64,000 bases of DNA from contig JAHDRW010000028.1 of the NCBI GenBank assembly GCA_018433085.1, positions 130,804-194,803 of the forward strand. Direction: 5' to 3'. Origin of the DNA: Deltaproteobacteria bacterium. GTDB lineage: Bacteria; Desulfobacterota; Desulfomonilia; UBA1062. This document shows positions 25,998-34,494 of the stretch, piece by piece; positions within the stretch are counted from its first letter, which is position 1, and each line of letters begins with the position of its first letter. Below the pieces are notes generated by a model. The model saw only the letters and a list, made by a program, of their open reading frames with translations. It did not search any database and had not been told where the DNA came from. A program made the position numbers and the translations under genes.

Positions 25998-26625
25998 ATG
26001 AAGTATCCATATACCGCACCCATTGTAATGCTCTCCCTTTTCTTGTTTGTAATCCCTGCAGCAGGAGACGACACCGATATCTTTTCGGGAACCACCATCA
26101 ATGTCCCGCCCAACGTGCTCCTTCTTCTTGATACCTCGGGGTCCATGCAGGAAGACGACAAGAAAGTACCCAGCAGCATATACGATCCTGATCACGATTA
26201 CCGGGGCGATCTCGGCAAGATCACCGGGAACACCCCGCAGCGCTACACGGTCTACTACATCTGGAAAGAGCCCAACAAAGAATGGGAGAAATCCATGTTC
26301 GAGGAGCTCACGAGCAGCTCGGCCAACATCGGATGCGCGGAGGCCAGGTATGCCCTCGATACCTACGGCTACTGGATGGGGTACATGCATCCCGAGCCGG
26401 ATGAGAACGGTCTCTACCAGTGCGGCGGAGAGGTGCTGATGAAGCTGAGTGTCGGCAATTACCGGAACTTTCTCGAGTCGCCTGCGCCGTGTCGGGAATC
26501 CTCCCGTCGGATCCGGCTCCAGTGCTTCCAAGACCACGGCGATGTACTACCGGATCGACGCAACGGTGGATGACCGTACCGTGGAAATGGGGGTCTGGAA
26601 GGCCTTCCCGAAACCCGGTTCGTAA
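25998..26625 (+). pseudogene. Frameshifted, shortened PilY1-like VWA gene
   Basis: The first frame (from ATG 25998) has a signal peptide, then a VWA metal-site strand VLLLLDTSGSMQ near residue 35, as in the N-terminus of PilY1-type pilus-tip proteins. It reads well to about 26490 (NYRNFLESPAP), then becomes arginine-rich nonsense and stops at 26573. Shifting by one base there restores a sensible protein (VGNPPVGSGSSASKTTAMYYRID and on to FPKPGS) to the stop at 26623-26625. Even repaired it would be only about 208 residues, far below the roughly 1000 of PilY1. It is probably a relic. Confidence 0.6.
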
Positions 26626-26633
26626 AAGAAGAA

Positions 26634-27356
26634 TCAGATCTCGACCACGCCGGTAACCGGCAGGTGGTCCGATGCCATGATGATGTCGAGACTCCTGTGC
26701 GCCTGGATCTTCGTCAGAGCCCCCGGGGGGGAGACCATGATCCGGTCGAGCGAGAATATGGGGAGGATCGAGGGGAAGGTCCGGGGGGTTTTCGTCTTTC
26801 CGAACAGCGAATAGAGCCTTTTCAGGGCCGCGCGCCGCAGGGTCCATTCGTTGAAGTCTCCCAGAACGATGACCGTTCCCTGGAACCCGCTCGAAAGGGT
26901 TTGCATGAGCATGTCCGCCTGGAATCTCCGCTCGATCGCCCGCAGTCCCAGGTGTGCGGTCAGCACCCGGACGGTCGTGCCGCCGATCTTGATCAGCGCG
27001 TCGATGGCGCCACGGGGCTCGTACGGGTGAGCGCTCAGGTCGATGCGGTGGAACCTCATGATCGGGAACCTGCTCAGCAGGACATTGCCATAGTGCAGGG
27101 CATACTTGAAGAATGTGGGGCCGAGGATCACCTCCATATCCGTGAGCGTGGAGAAGAACGCCTCGTCGAGGTGGCCGCCCTCCTCCAGGGAGAAGTTGGC
27201 CTCCTGCAGGGCCACGATATCGGCGTCTAGCTCGCTGATGACCCGGATCGCCCTTAAGGGCATCTGCCGCTGATCCGTGCCGATCCATCCGTGAATATTG
27301 TACGTGGCGACCTTGATCCTTCGCGTGCCTGGCCCCTGCGGCGTATTCCCGGTCAT
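26634..27356 (-). CDS. Endonuclease/exonuclease/phosphatase family protein
   Basis: The 240-residue protein has the metal-dependent EEP fold landmarks: ATYNIHGWIGTD near residue 17, IVALQEAN, LTAHLGLR, VLGDFNEW and the terminal SDHLPVTG. Relatives cut DNA, phospholipid head groups or inositol phosphates. It starts inside the end of the phospholipase D-VTT gene (ATGA overlap), so the two likely act together, which favours a phospholipid substrate. Confidence 0.88.
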   Translation of the reverse strand: MTGNTPQGPGTRRIKVATYNIHGWIGTDQRQMPLRAIRVISELDADIVALQEANFSLEEGGHLDEAFFSTLTDMEVILGPTFFKYALHYGNVLLSRFPIMRFHRIDLSAHPYEPRGAIDALIKIGGTTVRVLTAHLGLRAIERRFQADMLMQTLSSGFQGTVIVLGDFNEWTLRRAALKRLYSLFGKTKTPRTFPSILPIFSLDRIMVSPPGALTKIQAHRSLDIIMASDHLPVTGVVEI

Positions 27357-29488
27357 GACGCCTTCTCCCCGGCGGATTGCTCCATCCTTCCGGCTATGCG
27401 CCTTTTCAGCCATACCAGGAGGACCACGGCCACCAGGGTGATGCCCAGAAGAATCGTGATGTTGACGATATCGGGCTCGAAGAGGAAGCTCAGGAGCGAC
27501 TCCGTGAACAGCGTAATGGCGATGAAGCCCGGCGTCATGCCGATCAGGGTCCCGATGAAGTAGTCCCGGAATCCGATGTGGGAGGCCCCTGCCACGAGGT
27601 TCACCACGGAAAAGGGCGCAACCGGGATGAACCGGATGATGGTCATGGCGAGCAGGCCCTGCCGGGCAAGGCGCCTGCTGAGCTGATTGATCCTTTTGCC
27701 CGCCACCTTTCTCACGAAGTCCCTTCCCACGATCCTGCCGATCCAGTAGACCGCCGAGGCACTCATCATCGCCCCCGCCACCGAGAGCACCAGGGCGGTC
27801 AAGGGCGGGAAGAGCACCGCGGTTATGGCCACCATGGCCGTAACCGGAAAGACCACCAGTCCGCCCAGCACATACAGTACCAGGATAATGACCGGCATGA
27901 AACGATAGTTGCTCAGGGAGCCGATCCATGCGGACATGACGCCGATGTCCAGGTATTCGGTAAGGGGCGACCATTTCCAGGCGGCCGCCAGGGCGATGAG
28001 CGCGAGGATCAGTGCGACGAAAACGATGAGCCGTCTTCTTCCGGAATGATGATCTTCCTTGTCTATGAACCTTTCGATGAAATCATCCGGATCCATGGGG
28101 CGCTCGGGGTCCACCAGGTAGGGCTCCGACAGGATATTTCTTTCAACAGGAGAGACATCGAGGGGACGCAGTGTCCGATTGGGGCTGCCCAGGATCTCGA
28201 TGGCCCGGATCATGGATCCGGTCTTTTCGATGGTTTCTTCCACCTCCTGTAGAGTCGAGCCCAGGTGTTCGGCCAGAAGACTGTTCCGCAGGTCCCTGCA
28301 GGCCTTTTTCGCATCGGGATGTCCCCAGGTCTCCAGGCTTAAGTCACATTCGGAATCCAGGCCCATGGAACGGTTGGATATGTTTGAAGATCCGATACGA
28401 AGAAAGGTGTCGTCCACGATGAGGATTTTGGAATGTACCTCGAACAGGACATCCGGTCTGTCGGGGTGCTCGGTATAGTAGATCCCGAACCTGCCGCCCG
28501 TATCGACCCGCTTCACCCGCTTCACCAGGTGCGCCCTGATGGCGTCCATGGTGCTTTCCTCGAGCCATCCGTGGCTTTTTTTCCTCGTCACCACCACGAT
28601 CTCGGGCCCGTCATCTTCATAGAGCCTCTTGGAGAGGGCGCCGGCCACCTTGGAGGAGGTGAAAAAGGGCGACTCGATGTAGATGTGCCTGCGCGCCGAG
28701 GTGATGGCATCCACCCAGAGCGACTCCACCTCCCGTATCTCGGGCTTTTCCCGGTATCTGCCCTGTGTCCTGGATAGCGCGACATCGATTTCCCGGATAT
28801 CCGGGACGCACATCCGAGGCCAGGGATCCGAGGCCGTCGCTTCCGGCAGAGGAAGGTTTTTCCGCGCGGCGTAACGCCACCGCTGACGGAACAGCTCTCC
28901 GAGAAAGGCGGCAGGCTCGCCGTCGACGAGCATCTGCACGTCGTGGAACGGCGGGTAACGCTCTTCCCAGGAATCGGACCTGCGGGGATCGTCGGGAAGA
29001 TGTTCCGGGGTGTCCCAGCGTACGTGGGTGAGATCGATTCCGCCCGTAAAGGCGATACGGTTGTCTATCACTACAATCTTCTGATGGTGGGATGCGCCCG
29101 GCGGCAGGTAGTTGTCCAGGTGAAAATGGACCCGCCGGCCGGTCTTCCACGAGAACTTCCATGCCGGAAGATACTCGCGCTTGAACGTATAGAGAACGGA
29201 AAAGTCCCAGTCCAGGATGTTGACGTGCAGATGGGGTTTCTTGAGAACCGTGTAGCTCAGGAATTCACCAAGTTGGACGGGAAAGTCCGGTTTCTCGTCT
29301 CCCCGGATGAGCGTGAGCTGGCTGTCGATGTCCCAGCCCGTGATATAGACGGAGCGTTCGGCCTTCGTGACCGCCTCGACAAAGGCGGCGAAATAGTCCT
29401 GGGCGTCTATGATGAAGGTAACGCGGTGGGCCCTGCCTTTCTTCCAGAAGTTCCTTCCTTCCTGGTATAATGATTGCGTCGTTTCCAT
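27353..29488 (-). CDS. Phospholipase D/cardiolipin-synthase-like protein fused to a VTT (DedA-like) membrane domain
   Basis: I start at 29486-29488 (AAGGA upstream), giving 711 residues. Two HKD motifs are present: HHQKIVVIDNRIAFTGG near 133 and HSKILIVDDTFLRIGSSN near 349. After a transmembrane helix near 496 comes a VTT/DedA-type domain (about 530-690) with VFPVTAMVAITAVLFPP and FIPVAPFSVVNLVAGAS. VTT-domain proteins are linked to lipid scrambling or translocation, so one chain couples a phosphatidyl-transfer or hydrolysis site with a lipid-moving module. It overlaps the EEP gene. Confidence 0.92.
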   Translation of the reverse strand: METTQSLYQEGRNFWKKGRAHRVTFIIDAQDYFAAFVEAVTKAERSVYITGWDIDSQLTLIRGDEKPDFPVQLGEFLSYTVLKKPHLHVNILDWDFSVLYTFKREYLPAWKFSWKTGRRVHFHLDNYLPPGASHHQKIVVIDNRIAFTGGIDLTHVRWDTPEHLPDDPRRSDSWEERYPPFHDVQMLVDGEPAAFLGELFRQRWRYAARKNLPLPEATASDPWPRMCVPDIREIDVALSRTQGRYREKPEIREVESLWVDAITSARRHIYIESPFFTSSKVAGALSKRLYEDDGPEIVVVTRKKSHGWLEESTMDAIRAHLVKRVKRVDTGGRFGIYYTEHPDRPDVLFEVHSKILIVDDTFLRIGSSNISNRSMGLDSECDLSLETWGHPDAKKACRDLRNSLLAEHLGSTLQEVEETIEKTGSMIRAIEILGSPNRTLRPLDVSPVERNILSEPYLVDPERPMDPDDFIERFIDKEDHHSGRRRLIVFVALILALIALAAAWKWSPLTEYLDIGVMSAWIGSLSNYRFMPVIILVLYVLGGLVVFPVTAMVAITAVLFPPLTALVLSVAGAMMSASAVYWIGRIVGRDFVRKVAGKRINQLSRRLARQGLLAMTIIRFIPVAPFSVVNLVAGASHIGFRDYFIGTLIGMTPGFIAITLFTESLLSFLFEPDIVNITILLGITLVAVVLLVWLKRRIAGRMEQSAGEKAS

Positions 29489-29751
29489 GGCATCCTTGTA
29501 TTCACTGGTGTTTCGTTCAGGGATGCACGAGAAGCACCGGCACCTCCTGCTCATCAGAGAATTACCGTTTGAGCGGGCACAACTCCATACCCGTGAAAAG
29601 AACGGTCCCTGGTGGCCGGTATTTGCCGCGTCACGGAGGGCTCAGATGGTGCATATCAGCAAACACAGGTGCCATGCCTTTGAAAATAGGGCACGTTATG
29701 ATGCTCTCCTTGAGACTATAGTGCTTGCCCGGCACCCATAAATCAAGTTTA

Positions 29752-29767
29752 GCCCGGATGCCCGGGC
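29752..29767 (-). terminator. Weak hairpin downstream of treZ
   Basis: GCCCGG pairs with CCGGGC around a 4-base loop, about 75 bases after the treZ stop on the minus strand. A mildly T-rich tract follows. It is a possible transcription end for the trehalose operon. Confidence 0.3.
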
Positions 29768-29840
29768 ATTCAATCCCTTGTTCCGAACCCGGCCTTTCAG
29801 GTCTCCTCCGTGCTCGACTCGCGCCGCGCGTGTCCAGAGC

Positions 29841-31613
29841 TCATGGCAGGACATCATTCAGGCCGTACCCTTCGCTTCCAGACCTTATGAGGATGGCTGC
29901 GGATTCCCCGGGAAGGGTGAGTGAATCCTCCCGGTATACGACGCCGCTGTGCGAGGTGAGGAGCACTTCTCTCCTTTGGCCGTCATAGATCCCGATCCTC
30001 CTTTCCTGCCGGGAGAAGTTGCAGGCCGCCATGACAGGTCCCCGGTTCATGGCAAGCCACTGCTCCTCTTCGTTGTACGAGATCAGGATCCGGCTCAAAG
30101 ATCCGTCTCTGAGCCCGGGCAGCTCACGGCGGAGCCTGATGAGGCCTTTGTACCAGGCAAGAACGGATGCGTGCGGTTCCCGGTCCATTTCGTCCCAGAT
30201 GAGCCTGGAGCGCTCGAACGTGGCTGCATCCTGCGGGTCCGGTATGTCCTCCGGGTCCCATCCGAAGGCTGCAAACTCCTCTCTCCTTCCGGTTATTACA
30301 GCCTTTCCCAGCTCCTCGTCCTGGTGGTCGGTGAAATACTGGAAGGGAGACGAGGCGGCCCACTCCTCTCCCTGAAAGATCAGCGGGATGCAGGCGGAGG
30401 TGAATACGAGGGCCGAACCGAGCATGAACCGCTGAATATCCACGAGCTGATTGACCCTCTCTCCGCGGGCCCGGTTTCCGATCTGGTCGTGATTCTGGAG
30501 ATAGGCGAGGAACCTGTTCCCGGACATGCCCCTGACAGCCCTTCCATGCCTCCGCCCCCGAAATGCCGAGTAGCGCCCGCTGTAGACGAAGATCTCCTCC
30601 ATGGCCCGGGCCAGGTCGGAGAGGGTTCCGAAGTCCTCGTAATACCCGCTTCTCTCACCCGTGAGCACGGTGTGCACGGCATGGTGAAAATCGTCGCTCC
30701 ACTGGGCGTCGATCCCATACCCGCCGATCTCGCGGGGCTGAACGATCCGGGGATCGTTCAGGTTGCTCTCGGCGATGAGCGCGAGGTGCCGTCCGGTCCG
30801 GGCCTGAAGACTCTCGACCTCCCGGGAGAGCTCTTCCAGAAAATGAACGGACGAGGTGTCGATGATGGCATGCACCGCATCCAGGCGCAACGCGTCCATG
30901 TGATAGTCCTTCAGCCACATGAGGGCATTGTCGATAAAGAAGCGGCGCACATCGTCGCTGCCCGGGCCGTCGAAGTTCACCGCGTTGCCCCAGGGGGACG
31001 AATACCGGTCGGTGAAATAAGGGCCGAACCGGCCGAGATAATTCCCCTCGGGACCCAGGTGGTTGTAGACCACATCGAGGATTACCGCGAGCCCTCTGCC
31101 ATGGCAGGCATCCACCAGTTCCTTGAGTCCTGCGGGGCCGCCGTAGGGCTCATGCGGGGCGAAGAGGTCCACACCGTCGTATCCCCATCCGCGTGTTCCG
31201 GAAAAGCCGTTCGACGGCATGAGCTCGATGTGCGTAATCCCCAGATCGACGAGATAATTCAGTTTCCGTATCACGCCCTGGAATGTGCCCTGCGGACTGA
31301 ATGTGCCCGTATGCAGCTCGTAGATGACGGCGCTGGAAAGTGGCGGGGCCTGCCAGTGATCGTCGGTCCACGGGAAAAGAGAGTGATCGAGCATCCGGGA
31401 AAAACCGTGGACACCGTACGGCTGCCACGGCGACCGGGGGTCGGGGAGAGGGTCGGAACCGTCGATCACAAAGGCGTAATCAGATCCGTGCCCGGCAGAC
31501 GGGCTGTCCAGCATCCACCAGCCGTGCCTCGTGCTCAGCATGGGAAAGGACTTTCCGTCGAGGACCATCAGAACTTGTTGGGCAGCGGGTGCCCACACGC
31601 GGGTTACTGTCAT
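29841..31613 (-). CDS. treZ: Malto-oligosyltrehalose trehalohydrolase
   Basis: The ATG at 31611-31613 follows CGGAG at 7 bases. The 590-residue GH13 enzyme has an N-terminal CBM48-like domain (TRVWAPAAQQVLMVL). It also has YELHTGTFSPQGTF, the nucleophile in DALRLDAVHAI near 243, the acid in LIAESNLNDPRI near 279, and HDQIGNRARGER. TreZ releases free trehalose from maltooligosyl trehalose made by TreY. It is the last gene of the trehalose cluster, 225 bp after treY. Confidence 0.96.
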   Translation of the reverse strand: MTVTRVWAPAAQQVLMVLDGKSFPMLSTRHGWWMLDSPSAGHGSDYAFVIDGSDPLPDPRSPWQPYGVHGFSRMLDHSLFPWTDDHWQAPPLSSAVIYELHTGTFSPQGTFQGVIRKLNYLVDLGITHIELMPSNGFSGTRGWGYDGVDLFAPHEPYGGPAGLKELVDACHGRGLAVILDVVYNHLGPEGNYLGRFGPYFTDRYSSPWGNAVNFDGPGSDDVRRFFIDNALMWLKDYHMDALRLDAVHAIIDTSSVHFLEELSREVESLQARTGRHLALIAESNLNDPRIVQPREIGGYGIDAQWSDDFHHAVHTVLTGERSGYYEDFGTLSDLARAMEEIFVYSGRYSAFRGRRHGRAVRGMSGNRFLAYLQNHDQIGNRARGERVNQLVDIQRFMLGSALVFTSACIPLIFQGEEWAASSPFQYFTDHQDEELGKAVITGRREEFAAFGWDPEDIPDPQDAATFERSRLIWDEMDREPHASVLAWYKGLIRLRRELPGLRDGSLSRILISYNEEEQWLAMNRGPVMAACNFSRQERRIGIYDGQRREVLLTSHSGVVYREDSLTLPGESAAILIRSGSEGYGLNDVLP

Positions 31614-31838
31614 ATCAGACTCCGTTCGTGAACGATGACCGCTCATGATGGCTGGTTTTCAGGACCTTCATCTTTCTTTTCCCTGATGAGTGAGCGCTTG
31701 AACGGGCAGCGGGAAGATACCGGAGAATAGGGTAACGAGTGATTCCCGATGATATCCCGCTTTCAGGCTTCGGCAATATCCAATGAGGGTTCATGCCGAT
31801 ACATATCCTTCCTCGTATCACCCCGGCATGCTCCTTTA

Positions 31839-34493
31839 TCAGCCCGCATCCCTGGCCATGAGCGCCACCGGGAACTTCTCCAGAAGCTTGCCGATTCGTG
31901 TCGGAGAGTCCCGGAACACCTCTCCGGAAAGCACGTTCTTCCATGCGCCTCCCGGCAGCTCGACCCGGGTATCGTCGTCCCAGTCATTGCCCCGCTGGAG
32001 GCTCAGGCGGGGCACCACGACCGCCACAATGTCGTCCCGGGTAAACCCCACGGCATATTGAGCCTGCGGGCCGAGGATCTCCAGGGACCGGTAGGACGAT
32101 CTGTCTCCGAAGGCCTCGGGTACACGCCTGCGGAGCGCGAGCGCCTGATGGACCGTCCAGAGCTTCGGGAGGCCGGATTCCATGCCGCGCATGATCTGCT
32201 CGGGTTTCATGCCTCGCATCCTGCCGAGCAGGTCGCGGCGGAGCGGGTAATCTACAGGCCTGCGGTTGTCCGGGTCCACCAGGCTTAAGTCCCACAGCTC
32301 GCATCCCTGGTAGATGTCCGGAATGCCCGGAACCGTAAGCTTGAGAAGCGTCTGAGAGAGCGAGTTGATACGTCCGGGCCCGGCCACGAGCCCGACAAAT
32401 GACTGGAGATCGTGGATGAACGCGAGGTCCTGGAGCAGGGAAGAGGCGAACGATTTCAAGGCCTCTTCGTATGCGGGATCGACAGCCGTCCAGGAGGTAT
32501 GGGTCTTCGCCTCCCGAGAGGCCTTCTCCAGATAGGGCAGGAGGCGGTTCTCCCCGATGGGCCAGGCCCCTACCAGTGTCTGGTAGAGGAAGTACTCCGT
32601 GTTTCTGTCCGGGAAATCCCCTGTCCGGTAATGCTCCACCCGGGCAGACCACCTGCGGACTGCGTCCCGCCACTGTCCGGGAATCTCGGAGAGTACCGCA
32701 AGCCTTGCCCTGACGTCCTCGCTCCGCTTCGTGTCATGGGTGGAGGTGGAGAGCATGGTGAACGGGTGCGATTTCAGCCGCTCGTTCATCCGGAGATGGA
32801 AGAGGTCCGCATCGATTCCGAACGAGCCCGGGTCCCCTCCCACCTCGTTGAAGGCAATGAACCGGTTGTAGGTGTAAAAGGCGGTGTCTTCCGCACCTTT
32901 CGCCATGACCGGAGGGGTGAGCTGCTGGAAACGCATGACGAACTCCGACTCGCGGGGGCCATTCACCCTGAGCATGAATATGTCTCCCATGAAATCGAGC
33001 AGATCGGGGTCGACTTCCGCATCCTGTTTGGCCCGCTCGACGGCCGAGGTGATGATCCGTCTGTCCTGGTCCGCCATCCAGCCCGCACCTGCGTTTATAT
33101 AGGTGCGATATACCGGAAAAGCCGCGATGACCGCGCGCAGGGCCTGGGCAACATCCTGGCGGGTATAGTCGCGATACCGCCGGTGGCGTTCGCAGATGGT
33201 CATCATGAGCGCGGTGAGACGATTCACGTCGCTTCCGAAGAGATCGTCGATGACCAGGAGCTTCTTTTCCCTGAGCACCTCCTGGTAGTCCCTGGTCTCG
33301 CCGGTGAATTCCCCGTAGAACCGGGTGAAGGCGTCGCTGCTCCGGGCGTCTGCAAGAAGGTGCGTGAGGAGATAGATGAACTCGTATCCCGTGGTGCCGT
33401 CCACCGGCCAGTCCGGCCGCAGGCCCTCGCCGGGCTGGAGGATCTTCTCCGCCAGGATCCATGACTCGGGCCCTGCCTTGCGGAGCCGTCCCAGATAGGC
33501 GGAAGGATCACGGAGCCCGTCTGGATGATCAACGCGCATCCCGTTGATCATTCCCTGGCGAAGCCACTGGAGAACGAGGCGGTGCGTGTCTTCGAATACC
33601 TCCTCGTCTTCCGTGCGCAACCCGACCAGGGAATTGATGTCGAAAAAGCGCCGGTATCCCAGGTCCTGATTTGCCGTACGCCAGTATGCCAGGCGGTAGT
33701 TCTGGCCGTCCAGCAGGGTTTCGAGGGTGTCCGGGCTTTCGTTGAGCTCGGCGATGAGGGCGTCCATATGCCTGGCGACCTCGGGGTGCTCGTCGAGGAT
33801 CCTTTCCAGGAGCCTCCTGATCACCTCCTTGTCGCGGTGTCTCCTGCTGATGCTCTCCCGGTCGGTGGAAGAGGGGAGGGGAAGAGAGCCCAGGGCATCG
33901 GCGAGAAAGCCGAGCTCGGGCGAGGCAATGTCCTCTCCCGCCCTGGCAATGAGAAAGGCGAGAGAACGGGGGTCGACCGGGAACATATTTTCATAGTATC
34001 GTATGGAGAAGTTGCCCTGCTCCCGTTCGAGTCTGATCTCCCCCTTTTCCAGCGCCCGGCCGAAATGGTCGCCGAGGATGGGGAGAAGGATCTTGTTGCC
34101 GAATCTGGTCTCCTCGGGGTCCCAGTCCACATCGAAGTATGAGGCGTACTGGCTTGACTGGCCGTTTTCCAGGACATCCCACCACCACTCGTTCTCGTTT
34201 CCCACCACGGCCATGTGGTTGGGGACGATATCCAGGACCTGGCTCATGCCGGTCCTGTGCAGTGCCCGGACGAGCCGATCATGACCCTCTGTTCCGCCCA
34301 GCTCCCTGTTCACCCTGGTGTAGCTCACCACGTCGTAGCCGTGGGTGCTGCCCTGGACCGCCTGGAGACAGGGGGAGGCGTAGAGGTGGGTTACGCCCAG
34401 AGATGCGAGGTAGTCCAGTATGTGTGCGGCATGGTCGAAGGTGAACTCCGGCTGGAACTGGACACGATAGGTGGCAAGAGGGATTTTCTGCAT
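31839..34493 (-). CDS. treY: Malto-oligosyltrehalose synthase
   Basis: The 884-residue GH13 protein begins with ATYRVQFQPEFTFDHA and YLASLGVTHLYASP, typical of TreY. It has DIVPNHMAV, the catalytic region GMRVDHPDGLRDP, and the C-terminal signature PGIPDIYQGCELWDLSLVDP. The enzyme turns the reducing end of a maltodextrin into a terminal trehalose unit. Its start lies 1 base after the glgX stop, so the two are co-transcribed. Confidence 0.96.
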   Translation of the reverse strand: MQKIPLATYRVQFQPEFTFDHAAHILDYLASLGVTHLYASPCLQAVQGSTHGYDVVSYTRVNRELGGTEGHDRLVRALHRTGMSQVLDIVPNHMAVVGNENEWWWDVLENGQSSQYASYFDVDWDPEETRFGNKILLPILGDHFGRALEKGEIRLEREQGNFSIRYYENMFPVDPRSLAFLIARAGEDIASPELGFLADALGSLPLPSSTDRESISRRHRDKEVIRRLLERILDEHPEVARHMDALIAELNESPDTLETLLDGQNYRLAYWRTANQDLGYRRFFDINSLVGLRTEDEEVFEDTHRLVLQWLRQGMINGMRVDHPDGLRDPSAYLGRLRKAGPESWILAEKILQPGEGLRPDWPVDGTTGYEFIYLLTHLLADARSSDAFTRFYGEFTGETRDYQEVLREKKLLVIDDLFGSDVNRLTALMMTICERHRRYRDYTRQDVAQALRAVIAAFPVYRTYINAGAGWMADQDRRIITSAVERAKQDAEVDPDLLDFMGDIFMLRVNGPRESEFVMRFQQLTPPVMAKGAEDTAFYTYNRFIAFNEVGGDPGSFGIDADLFHLRMNERLKSHPFTMLSTSTHDTKRSEDVRARLAVLSEIPGQWRDAVRRWSARVEHYRTGDFPDRNTEYFLYQTLVGAWPIGENRLLPYLEKASREAKTHTSWTAVDPAYEEALKSFASSLLQDLAFIHDLQSFVGLVAGPGRINSLSQTLLKLTVPGIPDIYQGCELWDLSLVDPDNRRPVDYPLRRDLLGRMRGMKPEQIMRGMESGLPKLWTVHQALALRRRVPEAFGDRSSYRSLEILGPQAQYAVGFTRDDIVAVVVPRLSLQRGNDWDDDTRVELPGGAWKNVLSGEVFRDSPTRIGKLLEKFPVALMARDAG

Positions 34494-34494
34494 C

